The notes: a model not told the origin generated them from the sequence alone. Counted from the stretch's first letter, positions 34,175-42,558 are shown. The stretch is DNA of 64,000 nt from Terriglobia bacterium (GCA_020073665.1 JAIQEU010000004.1:62001-126000), one strand, 5' to 3'. Numbers and translations: made by a program.

Positions 34175-35251
34175 ATGGCGGACGAGGCATCGAACCAAAA
34201 CGCATCGCCGCGTCATTCCGAAGCGGCAAGAACTCCAAAGCAGCATTGGGCGTTCAACCTGATTGGCATCGCCGTCATCCTGGGACTTTGCTACTGGGGC
34301 GAAATGGTGCTGGCGGTGATGCTGGTGTCGGTGCTGCTGGCGTTCGTGCTGGCGCCGGTGACGGAAGCGTTCATGGTGCTTCGGCTGCCGCGCGGGTTAG
34401 CGGCCGCCGTGGCCGTGCTCTTGCTGCTGGCGGTGATCTCCGGACTGGCCTACTACTCGTACAATCAAGCTGCCACGTTCCTGGCGACCCTGCCCAAGTA
34501 CACCAGCCAAATTCGCGCGGAGTGGAAGAGCCTCCGGGAGAAGACCGCCACCCTGGAGGGTTTGACTCCCCCGGAAGAAGCCGAGACCGGGGTGGTTAAC
34601 GTTCACACCACCACCAATTGGACGGACCTACTTACGCGAGGCTTTGGTTCCCTGACCGCCGCTCTTCTGGGGGCGTCGTTCGTGCCATTCCTGGCGTATT
34701 TCATGCTGACCTGGCAACAGCACGTCCGCTCTGCCACGGTGATGCTGTTTCCGTTTGAGAACCGCCACACCGCCTATGTGACGTTGGGCCTGATCTCGGC
34801 CATGATTCGCAGCTTCATGGTGGGCAATCTGCTGATCGGGCTTTTCATGGGGGTCGCGAGTACGATTGTGTTCGGGCTCCTGCATCTTCCCTTCTTCTAT
34901 TTTGTAGGATTCATCAGCGGCTTTCTGAGCCTGATTCCCTACCTGGGGGTGGTGCTGGCCATGGCGCCTCCCATCTTCGTGGGGATTGGATACATGGGCT
35001 CGGGAGATGTGCTGGCGGTTGTGGCCACGGTGTTCGGCCTGCACCTGTTCTCGCTCAACGTGCTCTATCCCAAGTTCCTGGGGAATCGCCTGCAGTTGAA
35101 TCCGCTGGCCGTGACCATGGGCCTACTGTTGTGGGGCTGGCTGTGGGGGGCGATGGGCCTGCTGCTGGCCATCCCGATTACGGCCGCCATGAAAATCGTG
35201 TTTGATCACGTGGAACGGCTGAAACCGTATGGAGCGTGGCTGGGGGAATAG
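34175..35251 (+). CDS. AI-2E family transporter
   Basis: A 358-residue membrane protein with about eight helices. It has the paired N-terminal helices 'GIAVILGLCYWGEMVLAVML', a long extramembrane stretch (about 100-165) and the family motif region 'FFYFVGFISGFLSLIPYLGVVLAMAPP'. The family exports diverse small molecules, including AI-2 and Na+/H+ in some members; the name is historical. The ATG at 34175 is chosen over an upstream frame start that would overlap ruvX. The stop (35249-35251) lies one base from the left arm of the 31-bp inverted repeat. Confidence 0.88.
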   Translation: MADEASNQNASPRHSEAARTPKQHWAFNLIGIAVILGLCYWGEMVLAVMLVSVLLAFVLAPVTEAFMVLRLPRGLAAAVAVLLLLAVISGLAYYSYNQAATFLATLPKYTSQIRAEWKSLREKTATLEGLTPPEEAETGVVNVHTTTNWTDLLTRGFGSLTAALLGASFVPFLAYFMLTWQQHVRSATVMLFPFENRHTAYVTLGLISAMIRSFMVGNLLIGLFMGVASTIVFGLLHLPFFYFVGFISGFLSLIPYLGVVLAMAPPIFVGIGYMGSGDVLAVVATVFGLHLFSLNVLYPKFLGNRLQLNPLAVTMGLLLWGWLWGAMGLLLAIPITAAMKIVFDHVERLKPYGAWLGE

Positions 35252-35252
35252 C

Positions 35253-35283
35253 AGTCGTCCGTCGTCAGTCGTCCGTCGTCAGC
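35253..35283 (+). repeat. Left arm of a perfect 31-bp inverted repeat
   Basis: Composed of two tandem copies of the 14-base unit AGTCGTCCGTCGTC plus AGC. Its exact reverse complement lies at 35774-35804, on the other side of a four-helix-bundle gene. It begins one base after the stop codon of the AI-2E family gene. Confidence 0.9.
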
Positions 35284-35375
35284 CCCTTCCTTCCTAAGAC
35301 TTGGTCATTTGTCACAGACTCACCCTCAGGCTCTTGCTACAAGAGAACGGAGTGATCTGCTCCGGGAGGTGCCTC

Positions 35376-35753
35376 ATGAGTGGATCCTATCGAGATCTTA
35401 AGGCTTGGCAGAAATCGATTGAGCTAGTGTTGGAAGTTTACACGTGTACTCGTACATTCCCTCGGGACGAGTTGTACGGTTTAGCTAATCAACTCAGGAG
35501 GGCGGCGGTATCAGTTCCTAGCAATATCGCCGAAGGTAAGGGCCGTTCTTCGGACAAGGAGTTCGTTCTGTTCCTGCATCATGCTCGCGGGTCAGTCTGC
35601 GAAGTCGAGACCCAATTGACCATGGCAAACCGCCTGGGCTACCTCACACAAAGTGAAACCGATAGGCTAGTCGGGCGGGCCTCCGAAGTGGCAAAGATAG
35701 TCAACGGGCTAATCAACTCCCTAAAGCCGGGTGACTCTACTGCCGCAACATGA
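35376..35753 (+). CDS. Four-helix-bundle protein (23S rRNA intervening-sequence type)
   Basis: A 125-residue all-helical protein with the family pattern 'SYRDLKAWQKSIELVLEVY', 'ELYGLANQLRRAAVSVPSNIAEG' and 'FLHHARGSVCEVETQL'. Members were first seen inside intervening sequences of 23S rRNA genes and also occur scattered in genomes. GGAGG lies six bases before the ATG at 35376. The gene is enclosed by a perfect 31-bp inverted repeat and inserted between the convergent AI-2E and carD genes, which suggests a small mobile or RNA-structured unit. Confidence 0.88.
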   Translation: MSGSYRDLKAWQKSIELVLEVYTCTRTFPRDELYGLANQLRRAAVSVPSNIAEGKGRSSDKEFVLFLHHARGSVCEVETQLTMANRLGYLTQSETDRLVGRASEVAKIVNGLINSLKPGDSTAAT

Positions 35754-35773
35754 GAAGCAAGAATTTGGGTATT

Positions 35774-35804
35774 GCTGACGACGGACGACTGACGACGGAC
35801 GACT
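35774..35804 (-). repeat. Right arm of the perfect 31-bp inverted repeat
   Basis: Exact reverse complement of 35253-35283. Its last two bases are part of the carD stop codon (35803-35805 on the minus strand). The two arms could form a long hairpin in a transcript crossing the unit from either side. Confidence 0.9.
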
Positions 35805-36336
35805 AAGCTTCGAATTCCGAAGCTTCCGGGAAGCGGAGTTTGCACTTGGACAAGGCTTTGGAGAGCATCTCTTCGACGTGGGGTTCTTCCACGTTCTTGG
35901 CCATGGCCAGTTCACTGACCAGCAGGTAGCGAGCCCGTTCCAGCATCTTCTTTTCGCGGAAGGAAAGGGGCTTGCTCTGGCTGAGGACCAGCAGGCCCTT
36001 TAGGACGGCGGCTACGTCCAGGAGTGACCCGGTACGCATGCGCTCCGAGTTCTCCTTGAAGCGGTACTTCCAGTCGGCGTTGTTGTCACACTCGCCGTCC
36101 ACCAGGAAATCGACGATCTTCTGGATTTCCCCGTTCCGAACCACCCGCCGCAGCCCCACCGTGGCCACGTTGTGAAACGGCACCATCACCTTGAGGCTGC
36201 TGGACTTAATCTTCAGCAGGTAGAAATTCTCCACGGTGGCGCCAATGGTCCGGCTGCTGATCTGCTCAATAATTCCGACGCCGTGATTGGGGTAAACGAC
36301 TTTGTCGCCTATGTGGAAAGATTCGCTGCTCATCAT
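35803..36336 (-). CDS. carD: CarD-family transcription regulator
   Basis: A 177-residue protein. The N-terminal RNA-polymerase-interacting Tudor-like domain carries 'FHIGDKVVYPNHGVGIIEQI' and 'KVMVPFHNVATVGLR'. A C-terminal helical DNA-binding domain contains 'SFREKKMLERARYLL'. CarD binds the RNA polymerase beta subunit and stabilises the open complex at rRNA and other promoters. Two adjacent ATGs (36334-36336 and the next codon) are possible starts; no strong ribosome site is seen. It is divergent from greA, another RNA-polymerase factor. Confidence 0.93.
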   Translation of the reverse strand: MMSSESFHIGDKVVYPNHGVGIIEQISSRTIGATVENFYLLKIKSSSLKVMVPFHNVATVGLRRVVRNGEIQKIVDFLVDGECDNNADWKYRFKENSERMRTGSLLDVAAVLKGLLVLSQSKPLSFREKKMLERARYLLVSELAMAKNVEEPHVEEMLSKALSKCKLRFPEASEFEA

Positions 36337-36550
36337 GAGAGGACACCCGCGAGCGCAGGGGGACAGAGGAACAACACTCGTTCAGTCTAGTCCAAGTGTG
36401 CGGTAAAGGCAATTGGGACGCGGGGTTTGCGACGGAGGCTTTCGGCTCTGAGACTTAGGTTTAGCCACGGGGCTGGTTTGCGGCGCGGCCAGCCAGCCCC
36501 CCGCAACCAAGCATGCCTTCTAAAGCCCAGAGCTTGACCTCAACAAGGTT

Positions 36551-36556
36551 TATAAT
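36551..36556 (+). promoter_or_regulatory. -10 box of greA
   Basis: A perfect TATAAT eleven bases before the greA ATG. The predicted start of transcription would be only a few bases upstream of the ATG, and no Shine-Dalgarno is present, so greA may be translated from a leaderless or near-leaderless message. The -35 region is poor. Confidence 0.5.
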
Positions 36557-36566
36557 TCGGCCAAGC

Positions 36567-37046
36567 ATGACCGAGCACATCAAGAAAAAGCTGCGCGAAG
36601 AGATGGACGCGCTCGAACACGAGTTGAATCATGAGCTTCCAAAGGAGCTCAAGAAAGCCGTGGCGATGGGTGACCTCAGCGAGAACGCCGAGTACCACAT
36701 GGCCAAGCAGCGCCAGGAGTTTGTGAAGGCGCGGCTGCGGCAGCTGGGACGGCGCCTGGCCGACATGTCGCTCATCAATATGAACAACATTCCCAAGGAC
36801 AAGGTCGGGCTGGGATCCACCGTTAAGGTGTTTGACAACACCAAGAACGCGGAAGTCGAGTACCAGCTGGTCACCAGTGAAGAGAGCGATGTGGCCTCAG
36901 GCAAGATCTCCACCACTTCGCCGATCGGGCGCGCCTTGCTGAATAAGAAGGTAGGAGACACGGCCATCTTCGCCACGCCGAATGGCCAGCGGGAGATGGA
37001 AATTCTGAGCCTGACCACCATCCACGACGGGGCCGCCGCCGAATGA
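36567..37046 (+). CDS. greA: Transcription elongation factor GreA
   Basis: A 159-residue Gre factor with an N-terminal coiled coil carrying the catalytic acidic tip 'GDLSENAEYHMAKQRQ' and the C-terminal FKBP-like domain 'STVKVFDNTKNAEVEYQLV' and 'SPIGRALLNKKVGDTAIF'. GreA rescues backtracked RNA polymerase by stimulating transcript cleavage. The ATG at 36567 fits the family N terminus; a longer frame start is not conserved. Its stop overlaps the ATG of the following phosphatidyltransferase gene by four bases. Confidence 0.95.
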   Translation: MTEHIKKKLREEMDALEHELNHELPKELKKAVAMGDLSENAEYHMAKQRQEFVKARLRQLGRRLADMSLINMNNIPKDKVGLGSTVKVFDNTKNAEVEYQLVTSEESDVASGKISTTSPIGRALLNKKVGDTAIFATPNGQREMEILSLTTIHDGAAAE

Positions 37047-37666
37047 GCATGACTTGGACCCGCGCGTTCGGACGGGCTTGCGGGGTCCTGCTCGACGCCA
37101 TCGTGCGCTGGTTAGCCTTGGCCCGCATCAATCCCAATGTGCTGACCTTCCTGGGGCTGGTGGTCAACACCATTGCCGCGTTTCTGTTCGGCTATGCCAA
37201 TGGCGACAACCAGGCGCGGATGTTTTTCTATGCCGGCCTGGTGATCATCGGGTCCGGCTTCTTCGATCTGGTGGACGGCCGGGTGGCCCGCGCGTCGAAC
37301 CAGGTGACCAAGTTCGGTGGCTTCTTCGATTCGGTCATCGACCGCTACAGTGATGCCTCCCAGTTCTTCGGCCTGCTGGTGTTCTACGCCCGCGGAGACC
37401 GCTTCTTCTATGTAGTACTGAGCGCCTTCGTGATGGTCAGCGCCATCATGGTGAGCTACAGCCGGGCGCGCGCCGAGTCGCTGATCGGATCCTGCCGCGT
37501 CGGCTTTATGGAACGTCCCGAGCGCCTGGTGCTGATCATCATCGGGGCACTATTCAACCGCATGGCGCCGGTGCTGTGGTTGATTGCCGTGCTTTCCACC
37601 ATCACCGTGATCCACCGCATCCGCTACACCTATACCCGGACGCAGGGCGTGGACGCTACTGCGTAG
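37043..37666 (+). CDS. CDP-alcohol phosphatidyltransferase
   Basis: A 207-residue integral membrane enzyme with six helices and the complete CDP-alcohol motif D-G-x2-A-R-x8-G-x3-D-x3-D, seen as VDGRVARASNQVTKFGGFFDSVIDR. It joins an alcohol such as glycerol phosphate or inositol phosphate to CDP-diacylglycerol. The sequence alone does not separate PgsA from phosphatidylinositol-phosphate synthase. It is translationally coupled to greA (ATGA overlap) and convergent with an alpha/beta hydrolase gene. Confidence 0.9.
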   Translation: MSMTWTRAFGRACGVLLDAIVRWLALARINPNVLTFLGLVVNTIAAFLFGYANGDNQARMFFYAGLVIIGSGFFDLVDGRVARASNQVTKFGGFFDSVIDRYSDASQFFGLLVFYARGDRFFYVVLSAFVMVSAIMVSYSRARAESLIGSCRVGFMERPERLVLIIIGALFNRMAPVLWLIAVLSTITVIHRIRYTYTRTQGVDATA

Positions 37667-37668
37667 TA

Positions 37669-38631
37669 CTACAAACTCTGCTGGCTTAAGAAACTGACGA
37701 GCATCGGATTCACAATCTCGGGATGCTCGTAGTAAGGGACGTGTGCGGCATCGTCAATGGGGTGAAACTCCGCATTGGGGATCGCCCGCAGCACATCCTG
37801 ACTGACCGCGAAGGGAACGTCCTTATCCGCTTTTCCCCACACCAGCAGCACGGGCTTGCCACTCTTGCGTAGCGCCCGGTAATCGGGGCGGTCGTCGCGC
37901 GACAGGTAACTGCGGGCGGTCGAGAGCAGGGCCCGCCGGAAGCCGCGATACTTCATCTGCTGTTCATACCGGATGAAGTATCCGGGATAACGCTCGGGGT
38001 GCAGGAAGTCTTCCTGCTGGGCCGCCACTAGGGTTGGGAAAATCTCCACGCTGTTCAGATATTCACCAACGAGCGGCGTCCGGAGAGGCCACGGAAGCGG
38101 TCCGCCTTCGCTGTATTTCGGATCCAGCAACGCAACCGTGATCACTTTCTCGGGATGGCGCACCGCGAAACTGACCGCGATGGCCCCTCCCATCGAAGCT
38201 CCCACCAGGTGTACCGCGCCCGGAATTTTGAGGTGGCTCAGCAGTTCCAGCAGTTGCCGGTCAAAGAGGTCGGCATCGTAGCGAACGTCTGGGCGGTCGG
38301 AAAGTCCGCGGCCGTAAAGGTCGTAGCGGAGCACGCGGAAACCGGCTTTGACCAGCGGATCGAAGGTCTGGTCCCACAGAAAATAAGGGACGGAAAAACC
38401 GTGAACCAGGACCACTGTGTGTTTGTCTTCGGGACCTTCGAGTTGGTAGTGGGTCAGGCCATCCGATAGCCGGATGAAATCCCCAGACGCCTGGTGGCGG
38501 ACCGCCTCGGTCAGGTCAGCGGTTTCCAGATCGTGACGGGCGTAGTTGCTGGCGAAATAGCCGATAGCGCTGCACAGGGCGATGGCCAGCAGCACTGCAA
38601 GGATTTTCAGTGGGCCGCGTTGGGAGGGCAT
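37669..38631 (-). CDS. Membrane-anchored alpha/beta hydrolase
   Basis: A 320-residue hydrolase with an N-terminal helix (ILAVLLAIALCSAIGYFA). The oxyanion HG is in VLVHGFSVPY, the nucleophile serine in GASMGGA, the acid in KADKDVPF and the histidine in DDAAHVPYYEHP, so the catalytic triad is complete. The substrate is unknown; esters or lactones are likely for this group. It is convergent with the phosphatidyltransferase gene, two bases apart. Confidence 0.9.
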   Translation of the reverse strand: MPSQRGPLKILAVLLAIALCSAIGYFASNYARHDLETADLTEAVRHQASGDFIRLSDGLTHYQLEGPEDKHTVVLVHGFSVPYFLWDQTFDPLVKAGFRVLRYDLYGRGLSDRPDVRYDADLFDRQLLELLSHLKIPGAVHLVGASMGGAIAVSFAVRHPEKVITVALLDPKYSEGGPLPWPLRTPLVGEYLNSVEIFPTLVAAQQEDFLHPERYPGYFIRYEQQMKYRGFRRALLSTARSYLSRDDRPDYRALRKSGKPVLLVWGKADKDVPFAVSQDVLRAIPNAEFHPIDDAAHVPYYEHPEIVNPMLVSFLSQQSL

Positions 38632-38780
38632 TGGACCTCTGACCTCCGACTTCAGAAGTCAGGCTCTAGTTCTATACCACCGAGGGAGACAGGCACGCAA
38701 AGATAAAGAGGCTAGCAAGGCTAGCCCCTTACGAACTCTCCGGAGTATGAAGCGAAACCACAGGTGACGGGGTTCCCGTA

Positions 38781-39245
38781 TCAGCGGCGATCCCCATCGT
38801 GGTCGTGCCGGTCGTCCCGATCGCGGAGGCGCCGATGGTCACGATCATGGTCACCGTCGCGCCGGTCGTCCCGGTCGCGGGAGCGGTGGTCGTCTCGATC
38901 ACGGTCGCGCCAGTCCTGACGCCGGTCCCAGCGGCGATCGGCGCGCAGGAAGCGGGATGGGTTCTCGCGCAACTCCTCGCGTACGCCGGAATGACGCTGC
39001 AGGAACTCGCGAAATTCAGGATGCTGTGCCAGGTACCCGGGATTCTCCGCCAGCCCGGGGTTGCGGCTCAACTCACTCTGAATCGCGGAATGGGAGTCGA
39101 GAAACTCGTCGAAATTGCGCAGTTCCGTGCCGTTAATGTCGCCATCGCCGTTTCGAACCCTCCACTCCTGTCCCCACGCCAGCGAGGTTAACCCGCCGCC
39201 GAGAAGCACTGCCACCAGCATGGTGCGAAAATATTTGCTGAACAT
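38781..39245 (-). CDS. Secreted protein with Arg/Asp/His-rich tail
   Basis: A 154-residue protein. A signal peptide (1-25, ending AWGQ) is followed by a short helical part (about 30-95), in which 'NPGLAENPGYLAQHPEFREFLQRHSGVREELRENP'-like text shows repeated N-P and H-P turns. The last 55 residues are almost only Arg, Asp and His in RDRDD/HDRDH patterns. AAGGAGG precedes the ATG at 39243-39245. The tail resembles metal-binding or intrinsically disordered zwitterionic segments. Function unknown. Confidence 0.75.
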   Translation of the reverse strand: MFSKYFRTMLVAVLLGGGLTSLAWGQEWRVRNGDGDINGTELRNFDEFLDSHSAIQSELSRNPGLAENPGYLAQHPEFREFLQRHSGVREELRENPSRFLRADRRWDRRQDWRDRDRDDHRSRDRDDRRDGDHDRDHRRLRDRDDRHDHDGDRR

Positions 39246-39425
39246 ATTGACCTCCTTCGCTACCTGAGAGTTGTTACTCTCCACACTTGTTAGTGGGAAC
39301 CCGCGACCTTCGGCGAAGTTTCGCGGTTTTTCTGCGTTCGCAAGGCAACCCTCAGCTCGCTGAAATCATCCTTGGCGATACACTGGCCCAAGCCGATGCT
39401 AGACTATTCGTTCACTTCCTGACGT

Positions 39426-40355
39426 GTGGGGATCGCTTTGACAAACAATCCTGTTCTTGTCGTCCACGGCGGCGCATGGGCCATCCCTGATGACATGGTC
39501 GAGGCCCACCTGAATGGCGTGCGCAACGCACTGGCGGCGGGCTGGCGCGCGCTGAACCGCGGCGGTTCCGCCCTCGACGCCGTGGAAGAAGCCGTAGTGG
39601 TGATGGAGAACGACGAAACTTTCGATGCCGGACGCGGCAGCTTTCTCAATCACGACGGCAAAGTCCAAATGGATGCACTGATCATGGACGGCGCCACGCT
39701 GCGTGCGGGCGGCGTTGGCTGCGTGGAGCGTATCGCCAACCCGGTCTGCGCCGCGCGCAAAATTCTGAGCGAAAGTCCTCACGTCTACTTTGTGGCTGAG
39801 GGAGCGGAGCGCTTCGCCGCCGAGCACGGCATCCCCCTGTGCCGGAACGAAGACCTGATCATTCCGCGCGAGGTGGAGCGCCTGCGCGAGTACCAGTCAC
39901 ATCTGGAGCAACATCGCGCCGACCTGTTTGCCCCCACTATCTCGCACGACACGGTAGGGGCGGTTGCGCTCGATGCCGGCGGGGACATCGCCGCCGCCAC
40001 CTCGACCGGGGGCACGCTCAACAAGGCGCCCGGACGGTTGGGCGATTCGTCCTTGATCGGCTGCGGCTGCTACGCCGACAATAAAACCGCCGCGGCTTCC
40101 ACCACGGGATGGGGCGAGCCCATTATGAAACTGGTGCTGGCCAAGTGGGCGTCGGACCGGGTGGCATCCGGCAACGCGCCGGAATGGGCGGCGGCCGAAG
40201 CCATCGACTACCTGAAAATCAGGGTCAACGGGCACGGCGGGATGATCCTGCTGGACGCCCGCGGCCGGCTGGGCATTGCCCACAGCACCCCGCGGATGGC
40301 TTGGGCTTTCAAGACCAGCCTGCAAGAGGCTTCCGGGATTACGCGCAACGATTGA
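39426..40355 (+). CDS. Isoaspartyl peptidase / plant-type L-asparaginase
   Basis: A 309-residue Ntn-hydrolase precursor. The N-terminal 'VLVVHGGAWAIP' and 'GGSALDAVEEAVVVMEND' are characteristic. The autocleavage and catalytic threonine is Thr176 in HDTVGAVALD, and 'GDSSLIGCGCYAD' follows as in family T2. The enzyme self-cleaves into alpha and beta subunits and hydrolyses isoaspartyl dipeptides or asparagine. The start is GTG 39426 or a TTG a few codons on; neither has a strong ribosome site. It is cytoplasmic (no signal). Confidence 0.93.
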   Translation: MGIALTNNPVLVVHGGAWAIPDDMVEAHLNGVRNALAAGWRALNRGGSALDAVEEAVVVMENDETFDAGRGSFLNHDGKVQMDALIMDGATLRAGGVGCVERIANPVCAARKILSESPHVYFVAEGAERFAAEHGIPLCRNEDLIIPREVERLREYQSHLEQHRADLFAPTISHDTVGAVALDAGGDIAAATSTGGTLNKAPGRLGDSSLIGCGCYADNKTAAASTTGWGEPIMKLVLAKWASDRVASGNAPEWAAAEAIDYLKIRVNGHGGMILLDARGRLGIAHSTPRMAWAFKTSLQEASGITRND

Positions 40356-40412
40356 CGCGCGGCATGTTTCTTGCACTTGTGACTACGGCAGATTCCCTGT
40401 TCTTCTTCGTCC

Positions 40413-40441
40413 TTGACAAAAGCCACAGGCCTGCATAAAGT
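40413..40441 (+). promoter_or_regulatory. Promoter of the small coiled-coil gene
   Basis: Consensus -35 TTGACA (40413-40418), a 17-base spacer and -10 TAAAGT (40436-40441), 45 bases before the ATG at 40486. It is the best housekeeping-type promoter in the window. Confidence 0.7.
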
Positions 40442-40485
40442 GCGAAAAACTGTTTTATTTGAAATGTACGATCAGGTGCCCAAGC

Positions 40486-40746
40486 ATGAAGAATGTTTAC
40501 GAGGTTTTGAGACAGAAAGAACTGGAGTTGTCGCGGCTGGAGAAGGAAGTCGAGGCCCTACGGGTAGCGGCGCCACTGCTGTCCGATGACAAAGAGGCAG
40601 TACTGGACGGAACCACCAACAAGCCGACGCTAGCTCCCGCGGCCACGACCCAGCAACCCATCCGTATTCCGCAACCCGCGGTGAACGCGAATCCGCAGCC
40701 CGCGCGCGCGGCGGGATGGGAAGACACCGCTAAGCGCTGGCCGTAA
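40486..40746 (+). CDS. Small coiled-coil protein of unknown function
   Basis: An 86-residue protein. Residues 1-33 form a strongly predicted coiled coil (YEVLRQKELELSRLEKEVEAL). The rest is a Pro/Ala/Gln/Asn-rich disordered tail. It has its own consensus promoter and a downstream hairpin terminator, so it is a real monocistronic gene. I do not recognise a family. A small structural or partner-binding role is possible. Confidence 0.75.
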   Translation: MKNVYEVLRQKELELSRLEKEVEALRVAAPLLSDDKEAVLDGTTNKPTLAPAATTQQPIRIPQPAVNANPQPARAAGWEDTAKRWP

Positions 40747-41070
40747 GCGGCGCGACCAGAGAAATTCGGCTTGCTGCCATTCTTTCCGGCGGCGAGAGAT
40801 CCTTATTGGCCCGGAGCCAAGCTCCGGGCTGAACTGTTTTTGACCCTCTCCTGTCCCACGAGTTCACAGCACACCACCAACCCGGTAACCTGTTACCCGC
40901 CCACGCTTCAATCCGCCAGTTCCTCCAAATCCCGCTCGGGCTGTGGAAATACCAGCGGGTGACGCAGAAAAAATCAGTGCTATACTCCGCTCAAGAAAAC
41001 CTCACAAGCGCCTCTTTCGTCGCGTCTCCAGCCGAGACGACTGGTCGGCTTTGTACGCGAAAGGTGAGCC
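40747..41070. other. Intergenic region upstream of the PilZ-TonB gene
   Basis: Besides the hairpin at 40809-40829, the only clear signal is a TATACT -10 box at 40981-40986, with a GTGACG -35-like box 16 bases upstream (40959-40964). This probably drives the gene at 41071 with an 80-base leader. No gene is seen. Confidence 0.5.
40809..40841 (+). terminator. Hairpin terminator after the coiled-coil gene
   Basis: GCCCGGAGC at 40809-40817 pairs with GCTCCGGGC at 40821-40829 around a three-base loop, followed after a few bases by TTTTT. It lies about 60 bases past the stop at 40746. Confidence 0.68.
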
Positions 41071-41940
41071 ATGAGTGCAGCAGCGCAAGCGCCGGTCACA
41101 GCCGGAAGAGTCCAGCGGCGCCGCGTGTTTCGTCATGCGGTCGCGGTCCCTGTGGATCTGACGGTATTGCGGTCGGGCGTCCCGGACAGCATTCCGGGCC
41201 GCACCGTCGACGTCGGCGAAAATGGCCTGGCGGCCGTGATTGCCGGGGAGCTTCATGCGGGAGATTTGGTGGGCCTGGAGTTCCGGCTACCCACGGTGGG
41301 AGCGCGGCTGCGGGCAAAAGCCGTGGTGCGTCATCAGGAGCAGTTGCACTGCGGGCTGGAGTTCCTCGGGCTTTCGCTGGAGCAGCGCGCCATGCTCCGT
41401 TACTGGACCGAGCGGACGGATCAGTCGCCAGTCGCCACCGATCAGTTGCCGGACGCAAACCAGACCCGGCCGACCTCGGAAACAAACCCTAGGGAAACAA
41501 AAACGAGTGAACCTCGCCGCCTGGTGACTTTGCGCCGCCTGCTCCTGCTGGCGCTGGCGGCGTTCGCAATCATTGGCGGCCTGGGCTGGTGGCAGTGGTA
41601 CCGGGCGTGGCAGGAACTGGAATCACGCGTCCCGGACACCGAAGTTACGGCCGCACAGCCTGCCCAGGTGCCGGCGGAGGTGATGGAACAGCTGGTAACC
41701 CACAAAGTGGAACCCCAGTATCCGGCGAGCGCCCGCCAGGCCAATCTGCAGGGAACCGTGTTGCTCGATACCTTGATTGGGCAAGATGGCACGGTGGTGA
41801 AGGTGAAACCGGTGAGCGGACCCGAGGCATTGGCTTCGGCGGCCATGGAGGCGGTGCGCTGGTGGCGGTTTCAGCCCTACCAGCTCAACGGCCAACCTGC
41901 GGAAGTAGAGACCACGGTGGCAGTAGAGTTTCGGCCGTAA
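41071..41940 (+). CDS. PilZ-TonB fusion protein
   Basis: A 289-residue protein. An N-terminal PilZ domain (about 15-115) has the RxxxR motif at Arg17-Arg21 and a second motif DVGENG at 47-52, where the usual serine of [D/N]xSxxG is glycine. A charged linker leads to one transmembrane helix (about 157-178). A periplasmic TonB C-terminal domain (about 205-289, 'EPQYPASARQANLQGTVLLDTLI') follows. The orientation puts PilZ in the cytoplasm and TonB in the periplasm, so cyclic-di-GMP could modulate an energy- or contact-transducing protein. No ExbB/ExbD genes are adjacent. Confidence 0.85.
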   Translation: MSAAAQAPVTAGRVQRRRVFRHAVAVPVDLTVLRSGVPDSIPGRTVDVGENGLAAVIAGELHAGDLVGLEFRLPTVGARLRAKAVVRHQEQLHCGLEFLGLSLEQRAMLRYWTERTDQSPVATDQLPDANQTRPTSETNPRETKTSEPRRLVTLRRLLLLALAAFAIIGGLGWWQWYRAWQELESRVPDTEVTAAQPAQVPAEVMEQLVTHKVEPQYPASARQANLQGTVLLDTLIGQDGTVVKVKPVSGPEALASAAMEAVRWWRFQPYQLNGQPAEVETTVAVEFRP

Positions 41941-41978
41941 GTAGGGGGCCGGGCAGCGAGTCGCCCCCAACCTGGCAC

Positions 41979-42359
41979 TCACTTGGGAACGGCGCGGTTC
42001 TTGCGGAAGGCATGCAGGATGATGGCGCTGCTGATGGCGAAGCTGCCTACGGCTCCCAGCGCCAGCAGTTGCGTCACTTGCAAGCTGAACCGGAAGACGT
42101 CGGCAAAAAGTGCAGCCAGCGCGAGAGCGATTCCCACGACATTCAACCAGACCGGCGGGTGTACTGCGACCGCCTGGTCGCGGTTGCGCAGCTGCAATTG
42201 CAGCAACACGGCCGCCAGCCCAATCGCTGCCACCACCACGACTGCCATTGGACTGTAGAAAGCACGACGTTCGGTGAAGAGCACGATGAGCGCCAGCAAT
42301 CCGCAAAGCAGGCCGGAGGCAATCACGGTCCAACGGCGCGGTTTGGTGACGGGGCTCAT
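41979..42359 (-). CDS. Small four-helix membrane protein
   Basis: A 126-residue protein with four hydrophobic helices (about 12-30, 37-57, 70-90 and 98-118) and a basic N terminus (SPVTKPRRW). The ATG at 42357-42359 is preferred; an in-frame GTG 33 bases upstream exists. No named family is recognised. It is convergent with the PilZ-TonB gene and divergent from the acyltransferase gene. Confidence 0.65.
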   Translation of the reverse strand: MSPVTKPRRWTVIASGLLCGLLALIVLFTERRAFYSPMAVVVVAAIGLAAVLLQLQLRNRDQAVAVHPPVWLNVVGIALALAALFADVFRFSLQVTQLLALGAVGSFAISSAIILHAFRKNRAVPK

Positions 42360-42558
42360 TTGGCTTCTTTGGCGAAAGGCTATTGTAGACACACTGGCGA
42401 ACGATGCAAACCGGCAATTGCAACCTGGGGATGTGAGCAGCCTGCGGCTGCGAACGGCATTCGCACCGGCTTGGGTGCCGAACCGGCTCTGCTATGATGG
42501 CGCAGTCGCAAATCACTCACATCGTTGCTGATTTCACGCTGGGGACAAACTAGGCTCC

